DNA of 64,000 bases from Cellulomonas sp. Leaf395. GTDB lineage: Bacteria > Actinomycetota > Actinomycetes > Actinomycetales > Cellulomonadaceae. Made by a program: the position numbers and the translations under genes. Of the stretch, positions 59,256 through 64,000 are shown piece after piece (the stretch's first letter is position 1; each line of letters begins with the position of its first letter). The stretch covers positions 310,001 to 374,000 of the forward strand of contig NZ_LMQI01000004.1 in assembly GCF_001424125.1 (NCBI RefSeq), written 5' to 3'. The notes beneath the pieces are model-generated. The model was not told where the DNA came from and searched no databases. It saw only the letters and a program-made list of their open reading frames with translations.

Positions 59256-62200
59256 GGCCGTCAGCTCCCGCACCCGTGCGGCAGCCTGCGCGGGTGGCAG
59301 CGCCCGCCATCGGTCGAGCAGCTCCTGGCGGGTGGCCTCGTCTCCGAGGGCCTCGGCGGCCAGGCTGCCCAGGTCCAGCTGGAAGAACATGACGAGATTG
59401 GCGCCGAGCCGAGTCCCCAGCGCCCAGAGCTCCCGCGCGCGGTCCGCCTGGCCCCGGGAGGCCGCGAGCTCGGCGCACCCGAGCGCATACGTCCCCAGCA
59501 CCGGGATGTCCGTGGACCCGACGGCGTCGGCTCCGGCGACGGAGAGGAGCTCGACCGCGCGAGCCTCGGAGGCGGCCGAGTGCGTGCCGGGCAGCGCGGC
59601 GACCCGGAGGTGGACCACCGCGATCGCGACGAGCAGCACCACGCGGGGCTGCGGCATGGGGATCCGCGCGGGGGTGATCAGCGAGGCCGCCGACTCGGCG
59701 TGGTCGATCGCGTCCTGCCGGCGCCCGTCCTTCGACGCCACCTGGGCCAGGCCGAGGTGGGCCTGCGCTGCATCGACGTCGTCCACCTGCGTCGACGCCG
59801 TGACCTCGTGCAGCTGGTCCAGGGCGGCGGTGTCGCCCGCCAGCGCCCGCTGCAGGTCGAGCTGGACCCGCAGGCTGCGCACGTCCTGCATCGCACCGAC
59901 CAGCTCGAGCTGGTCCAGGCTCTCCACGAGCCACCTCTCGGCGTCGCTGCCGCCGCGCGCGACCTCCCACTGGCCGATGCCCTGCGCCGCCACCCCCATG
60001 CCCCAGTGGTCGCCGATGGCCTGGAACCGGCGGTAGGCCTCGCGCGCGTCGTCCCCGGAGATGGACGCGTCGCCGGAGTTCTCGCGGACCGCCGCCCGCA
60101 TGAAGAGGCCGAGCCCCTGCAGGAAGTCGTCATCGGTCGCGATCATCCGCTCGGCCGCTCCCAGGCTGACCGTGAGGTCGGGCGAGCCGAGGGCGGGCAG
60201 GGCCTCGGCGAGCGCGCTGACCCGCGGGGACACCTCGTGCGGGCGGTCGGCCCGCACGCGCCGGACCGCGCGCAGGGCGAGCGCCACGGGTCGCTGCGAG
60301 GTGGCGACGCCGGCGTTGACGGCGGTGAAGACGCAGGCGGTGGTCGCCCGGCCGGCGTCGGGGAGCGCCCGCCCGGTCGCGGAGCCCTGGAACAGGGTCG
60401 ACGCCCGCCGAGCGGCCGGGTCATCGGCGTGGAGGAGCCGCATACCCCACTGGACGCACTCGACGTGCAGCCCGCGGATGCTCCAGAGGTGGAACAGGGC
60501 GCTCGCGATGTCCACCGCGCCCACCTCGTCGCCGTGGTCGACGGCCCACCGCAGCGCCGCCAGGAACGTCTCCTGCTCCGCCGCGCAGCGGTCGAACGCG
60601 GCGAGCTGGCCCGCTCCGACGAAGTCCGCACCGACGCGCGCGGCGGTCGTCGCAGCCCAGCGGACCAGCCCGCCCATGGCGCCCGCCCGCTCGCCTGCGC
60701 CGTCGAGCCGCACGTCGCCATACTCGCGCACCGTCTCGAGCATCCGGTAGCGCGCGAGGCCGGCATCGTCCTCGTCGAAGGTGAGCAGCGACTGCTCGAC
60801 CAGGGTGGACAGCCCTCGCCGCACGCTCGCGGGGTCCGCGCCGGAGACCGCGACCGCGGTCTCGGCGGTGAACGGGGCCGGCACGACCGCCAGCCGCTGG
60901 AGCAGGTCGCGGTCCTCCGGATGCAGCAGCTCGCGGCTCCAGTCGACCATCGCCCACAGGCTCGCGTGCCGGTCCGGGAGCCCGCGCAGGGCGTCGTCGA
61001 GCAGGCCGAAGCGGTCGCCCAGACCGTCCAGCACGTCCTGCACGGTCATCGCCCGCAGCCGGGCGGCCGCGAGCTCCAGCGCGAGCGGCAGGTTGTCCAG
61101 GTGGTGGCAGAGCTCGAGCGCGCGCGCGGGATTCCAGGCGAGGCCCGCACGTCCGGCGCGGGCGCGTGCCTCCAGCAGGGCGAGCGCGTCGCTGTCGGGC
61201 AGCGCGCGCAGCCGGTGCACGAGCTCGCCGACGAGGCCGAGGGGAGCCCGGCTCGTCGCCAGCACGACCACGTCCGGGGAGGCGACGGCGAGCAGGTCAC
61301 CGACGACCACCGCCGCGGCTGCCAGCACGTGCTCGCAGTTGTCCAGCACCAGCAGGCCGTCGAGGTCCTGGGCGGCCAGCCGCAGGCGGTCCTGGGGTGT
61401 GAGCAGCCGGCGGTCGGTCGAGATGTCCGCGCGGGCGGCCGTCGCGTCGGACCCGCCGATCGCAGCGAGGACCGTCGGCAGCACCTCGTCTGGCGACCGC
61501 AGACCCGCGAGCTCGACCACGCGGACCGAGCCGCCCGCGGCCGCAGCACGGCGGGCCACCTCGCCGGCCAGCCGGGTCTTGCCTGCGCCGCCCGTCGCGA
61601 CGACGGTGACCAGCGCCGACGTGCTGAGGCCGGCCTCCACCTGGGCGACGGCGTCGTCCCGGCCGACCAGCGCGGTGGCCGGCCGACGCCAGGCCGCGGG
61701 CATGGTGACGACGGAGCGGACCGTCGCGACGTGCGGCGCGGGGGCGGCCGCCGCCAGCTCCCCGCGCAGCAGCGCCAGGTGGGCGTCGGCGACGACCGGC
61801 GACGGGTCGGTGCCGTAGCGGTCGGCCAGCTCGGCGCGCACCTGCTCGACGACCTCGAGAGCCTCGGCGTCCCGGCCCTGCGCGGCGAGCACGCGGACCA
61901 GGAGGGCGACCAGAGGCTCGTCGGGCGGGGTCCGCAGCGCGCAGCGGCGCAGGTCCTCGACCATGTCCTCGACGTGGCCGAGCGTGAGCCCGGCCTCCGC
62001 CTGGAGTGTCACGACGTCGGCGAGGAGGCGCGCGGTCGCGGGGTCGCCGAGGTCGGGGACGGCCGGGAGCAGTCCGCGGGCGTCCCGGCCGAGGTCGCGC
62101 GCCCGTGCGGCGTCCCCGGACCGCAGAGCGTCGCGACCGCCCGCGAGCAGCGCCTCGGCCTCGACGACGTCGATCCGCAGCCCGTCGGTGGGCAGCCGGT

Positions 62201-62435
62201 AGCCGCCCGGCGCGGCCTCGATGGCGAACCCCAGCCGCCGCGCGCGCGAGACGAGCGCCTGCACCGCGCCCGCTGCGTCGTCGGGCGGGATGCCCTCCCA
62301 CACGTCCTCGACGAGCGCTGCCGACGACACCGCGCGCCCGCGCGCGCCGAGGAGCCCAGCGATCAGGGCCACCAGGCGGTCGCCACGGACGGGCCGACCG
62401 TCGACGGCGAGCGCCCCGAGCGTCGTGATCTGCAC
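59244..62435 (-). CDS. SARP/AfsR-like regulator: HTH, BTAD, NB-ARC ATPase, TPR-like tail
   Basis: A 1063-residue regulator. Residues 1-90 resemble the OmpR-type winged helix (VQITTLGALAVDGRPVRGD, ALVEDVWEGIPPDDAAGAVQALVSRARRLG). Residues about 91-232 form a BTAD domain (GHVEDMVEDLRRCALRTPPDEPLVALLVRVLAAQGRDAEALEVVEQ). Residues about 255-560 form an NB-ARC ATPase with the P-loop TGGAGKTR at 281-288 and LLVLDNCEHVL as Walker B. The rest is helical repeats. Such proteins activate specialised metabolism or transport genes. It is convergent with the DrrAB-like pair. The GTG start is where homology to the winged helix begins. Confidence 0.88.
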   Translation of the reverse strand: MQITTLGALAVDGRPVRGDRLVALIAGLLGARGRAVSSAALVEDVWEGIPPDDAAGAVQALVSRARRLGFAIEAAPGGYRLPTDGLRIDVVEAEALLAGGRDALRSGDAARARDLGRDARGLLPAVPDLGDPATARLLADVVTLQAEAGLTLGHVEDMVEDLRRCALRTPPDEPLVALLVRVLAAQGRDAEALEVVEQVRAELADRYGTDPSPVVADAHLALLRGELAAAAPAPHVATVRSVVTMPAAWRRPATALVGRDDAVAQVEAGLSTSALVTVVATGGAGKTRLAGEVARRAAAAGGSVRVVELAGLRSPDEVLPTVLAAIGGSDATAARADISTDRRLLTPQDRLRLAAQDLDGLLVLDNCEHVLAAAAVVVGDLLAVASPDVVVLATSRAPLGLVGELVHRLRALPDSDALALLEARARAGRAGLAWNPARALELCHHLDNLPLALELAAARLRAMTVQDVLDGLGDRFGLLDDALRGLPDRHASLWAMVDWSRELLHPEDRDLLQRLAVVPAPFTAETAVAVSGADPASVRRGLSTLVEQSLLTFDEDDAGLARYRMLETVREYGDVRLDGAGERAGAMGGLVRWAATTAARVGADFVGAGQLAAFDRCAAEQETFLAALRWAVDHGDEVGAVDIASALFHLWSIRGLHVECVQWGMRLLHADDPAARRASTLFQGSATGRALPDAGRATTACVFTAVNAGVATSQRPVALALRAVRRVRADRPHEVSPRVSALAEALPALGSPDLTVSLGAAERMIATDDDFLQGLGLFMRAAVRENSGDASISGDDAREAYRRFQAIGDHWGMGVAAQGIGQWEVARGGSDAERWLVESLDQLELVGAMQDVRSLRVQLDLQRALAGDTAALDQLHEVTASTQVDDVDAAQAHLGLAQVASKDGRRQDAIDHAESAASLITPARIPMPQPRVVLLVAIAVVHLRVAALPGTHSAASEARAVELLSVAGADAVGSTDIPVLGTYALGCAELAASRGQADRARELWALGTRLGANLVMFFQLDLGSLAAEALGDEATRQELLDRWRALPPAQAAARVRELTADAG

Positions 62436-62911
62436 GGGAACAGCATCCCGCACGGGCGGGTGGCACCCGTTCGGGTACATGTCGGGCGCGTCTCGCACGA
62501 GTGGTTCTGGCGTGTCGCGCACGGCATTCCCGACGTACCGGGCGAGGCGGGTGTGGACTGCCTGTGGAGCACGTTGTGGGCGCCGGACGGCCCTCTGTGG
62601 ATGCCTGTGCACGGCAGTGCATCTGCGCTGGTCGGGGGCCGTGTCAGTGGTCGGCGGTAGCCTGGAACTTCTCCACAGGGTGAAGAACGACACGGTTGTC
62701 ACTACAACCCCTAGTGGTCCGTTGCGTGTGGGACCCCTAGGTGTAGTGTCTAGTCACGACGCAGTGCAGAGAGTTCGGGATCAGGTCGCGGTCAGGTCAT
62801 GGTCAGTCTCGGCACCACGCCAGGCCCGGAAGACGGGCCCTTCAGCTTCAGAGAAACAGCTTCGCGATCGCTCCGGGGGGAGCGTGCCGCACAGGACATG
62901 GGGAGCCCACG
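62436..62911. other. 476-bp regulatory region between SARP gene and nrdH
   Basis: No gene is supported here. The left half holds five TGTGGA-type hexamers or variants within 130 bases (62552, 62563, 62574, 62596, and CTCCACAG at 62671) that resemble imperfect DnaA boxes. The middle holds two NrdR-like boxes. The right half is the nrdH leader. Confidence 0.5.
62700..62749. promoter_or_regulatory. Two NrdR-like boxes upstream of nrdHIE
   Basis: Box 1 (62700-62716) is CACTA-N7-TAGTG, and box 2 (62733-62749) is ACCCCTAGGTGTAGTGT. Their centres are about 33 bases apart, three helical turns, as in known NrdR box pairs upstream of ribonucleotide reductase genes. NrdR represses these operons when dATP is abundant. 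Confidence 0.55.
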
Positions 62912-63157
62912 ATGACGATCACCGTCTACAGCAAGCCGGCGTGCGTGCAGTGCAACGCGACGTACCGCGCGCTCGACAAGCTCGACGCGGACTACACGGT
63001 GGTGGACATCAGCGAGGACGCCGACGCGCGTGACTACGTGATGTCGCTCGGCCACCTCCAGGCTCCCGTCGTGATGGTCGACGGGGAGCACTGGTCGGGC
63101 TACCGGCCCGACCGCATCAAGGCGCTGGCCGACCGCCTGGCCGCTGCAGTCGCCTGA
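62912..63157 (+). CDS. nrdH: Glutaredoxin-like protein NrdH
   Basis: An 81-residue redoxin with the active-site CVQC motif (KPACVQCNATYRALDK) and the NrdH-specific WSGYRPDRIKAL near the C-terminus. It donates electrons to class Ib ribonucleotide reductase and is itself reduced by thioredoxin reductase. It is the first gene of nrdH-nrdI-nrdE. The ATG follows a GGGGAGC region. Confidence 0.95.
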   Translation: MTITVYSKPACVQCNATYRALDKLDADYTVVDISEDADARDYVMSLGHLQAPVVMVDGEHWSGYRPDRIKALADRLAAAVA

Positions 63158-63268
63158 CGGACTCCCCGGATCGGCGCCGGTCTCGACACCGCGCCGATCC
63201 GGCGGGCACTCCTGTGCGCCTTGAGCGTCACGCACCACCGCACGACCCGAGGTGAGGGGATCCGGCCG

Positions 63269-63700
63269 ATGAGCTCCGTGGTCTACTTCTCCTCCGCCTC
63301 GGACAACACCCACCGTTTCGTCCAGAAGCTCGGTCTGGCTGCGCAGGGTATGTCGATACATCGCATCCCCCTGTACTCGACTGACCCGTTCCTGCACGCC
63401 TCCGAGCCGTACGTGCTGATCCTGCCGACGTACGGCGGGGGCAACGAGGGTGGCGCAGTACCGAAGCAGGTCATCAAGTTCCTCAACGACGAGGACAACC
63501 GTGCGCTGATCCGCGGCGTGATCGCGGCAGGCAACACGAACTTCGGCGAGGCCTACTGCATCGCAGGGGACATCATCGCGACCAAGTGCCGCGTCCCCTA
63601 CCTGTACGGGTTCGAGCTCATGGGTACCACAGAGGACGTGCACAACGTCCGTGAGGGATTGGGAAGATTTTGGCAACGACAGTCGCAGATACCCGCGTAG
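63269..63700 (+). CDS. nrdI: Flavodoxin-like NrdI
   Basis: A 143-residue flavoprotein. It has [18 protein letters not shown] (FMN phosphate loop), [21 protein letters not shown] and [17 protein letters not shown]. NrdI supplies the oxidant used to assemble the dimanganese tyrosyl radical cofactor in NrdF. GGTGAGGGGAT precedes the ATG. Its 3' end overlaps the nrdE start region. Confidence 0.95.
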   Translation: MSSVVYFSSASDNTHRFVQKLGLAAQGMSIHRIPLYSTDPFLHASEPYVLILPTYGGGNEGGAVPKQVIKFLNDEDNRALIRGVIAAGNTNFGEAYCIAGDIIATKCRVPYLYGFELMGTTEDVHNVREGLGRFWQRQSQIPA

Positions 63701-64000
63701 AGACGTCTGGCCTGGATTACCACGCCCTCAACGCCATGCTGAACCTGTATGGCGCGAACGGCGAGATCCAGTTCGACAAGGACCGTGAGGCGGCGCGCGC
63801 GTACTTCCTGCAGCACGTCAACCAGAACACGGTCTTCTTCCACGACCTCAACGAGAAGCTCGACTACCTGGTCGAGAACAAGTACTACGACCCCGAGATC
63901 CTCGGGCAGTACGACCGCGCGTTCATCAAGACGCTCTTCGAGTACGCGTACTCCAAGAAGTTCCGCTTCCAGACGTTCCTCGGCGCGTTCAAGTACTACA
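63670..64000 (+). CDS. nrdE: Ribonucleotide reductase alpha subunit NrdE (N-terminal part; 3' end outside window)
   Basis: The visible 110 codons include [61 protein letters not shown] and [15 protein letters not shown], the conserved N-terminal region of class Ib NrdE. A TTG at 63670 preceded by GGGAAG is the probable start, overlapping the last ten codons of nrdI; this matches the usual start with a short extension. The catalytic cysteines lie beyond the window. Confidence 0.93.
   Translation, partial: MATTVADTRVETSGLDYHALNAMLNLYGANGEIQFDKDREAARAYFLQHVNQNTVFFHDLNEKLDYLVENKYYDPEILGQYDRAFIKTLFEYAYSKKFRFQTFLGAFKYY

Noticed and set aside
59580..62660. A 1026-codon open frame on the + strand
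   Set aside because: It is antisense to the SARP-type regulator, which has recognisable domains. Long antisense frames are expected in DNA with this codon bias, and the product is a low-complexity Arg/Gly/Val sequence.
1..64000. tRNA, rRNA and insertion-sequence transposase genes
   Set aside because: I looked for clover-leaf patterns with CCA-adjacent acceptor stems and for DDE or tyrosine recombinase motifs and found none I could support by eye. A covariance search would be decisive.

Overview
The window is high-GC DNA (codon third positions almost all G/C, frequent GTG starts) and looks like a Cellulomonas-type actinomycete. Secreted plant-polysaccharide enzymes carry CBM2 and ricin-type modules on Pro/Thr linkers. 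The stress locus is dnaK-grpE-dnaJ-hspR with HAIR operators, and the class Ib ribonucleotide reductase locus is nrdHIE. This assignment is inferred from gene content and base composition only.

Layout. 0-22.5 kb: small accessory operons of alpha/beta hydrolases, GNAT acetyltransferases, MarR/ArsR/AraC/XRE-type regulators, an old-yellow-enzyme plus quinone-reductase pair, and a CBM13-PL3 pectate lyase. Several regulators have clear palindromic operators. 22.5-36 kb: a 1036-residue secreted protein with two pectate lyase modules, a PCD-like/VOC fusion, a protein with four cold-shock domains, an IclR-MFS-GH1 sugar cluster and a CBM2-GH5 cellulase. 36-38.4 kb: a TetR/DoxX-like pair with matching operators. 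38.4-51.6 kb: a patchwork of small accessory cassettes (serine hydrolase, two ABC exporter operons, methyltransferase, HAD hydrolase, DHFR-like reductase, SUFU-domain protein) and gene remnants. 52-56 kb: the DnaK heat-shock operon. 56-62.5 kb: a class V aminotransferase, a DrrAB-like exporter and a SARP-type regulator. 62.5-64 kb: the start of nrdHIE.

The most unusual signal is in the 38.4-51.6 kb patchwork. Six intergenic copies of a 100-101 bp element lie there, all in the same orientation whatever the direction of the neighbouring genes. Each has fixed ends (TGTAGGAACTC at the left, GAATCCTCAG or a close variant at the right) and internal TTGTCC/GGACAA modules that can form two mutually exclusive hairpins. 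Partial or decayed copies lie at the edges. At two or three places a gene remnant stops at the element's right end. The array resembles a gene-cassette array or a non-autonomous mobile element family, but no recombinase or transposase is visible in the window and the ends do not match the integron GTTRRRY core. I regard it as the best candidate for an undescribed system here.

Several genes are broken: C-terminal remnants of an aminoglycoside phosphotransferase-like protein, AroA, a DUF2332 protein, a VOC protein and an AraC regulator. No tRNA, rRNA, CRISPR array or insertion-sequence transposase was recognised.
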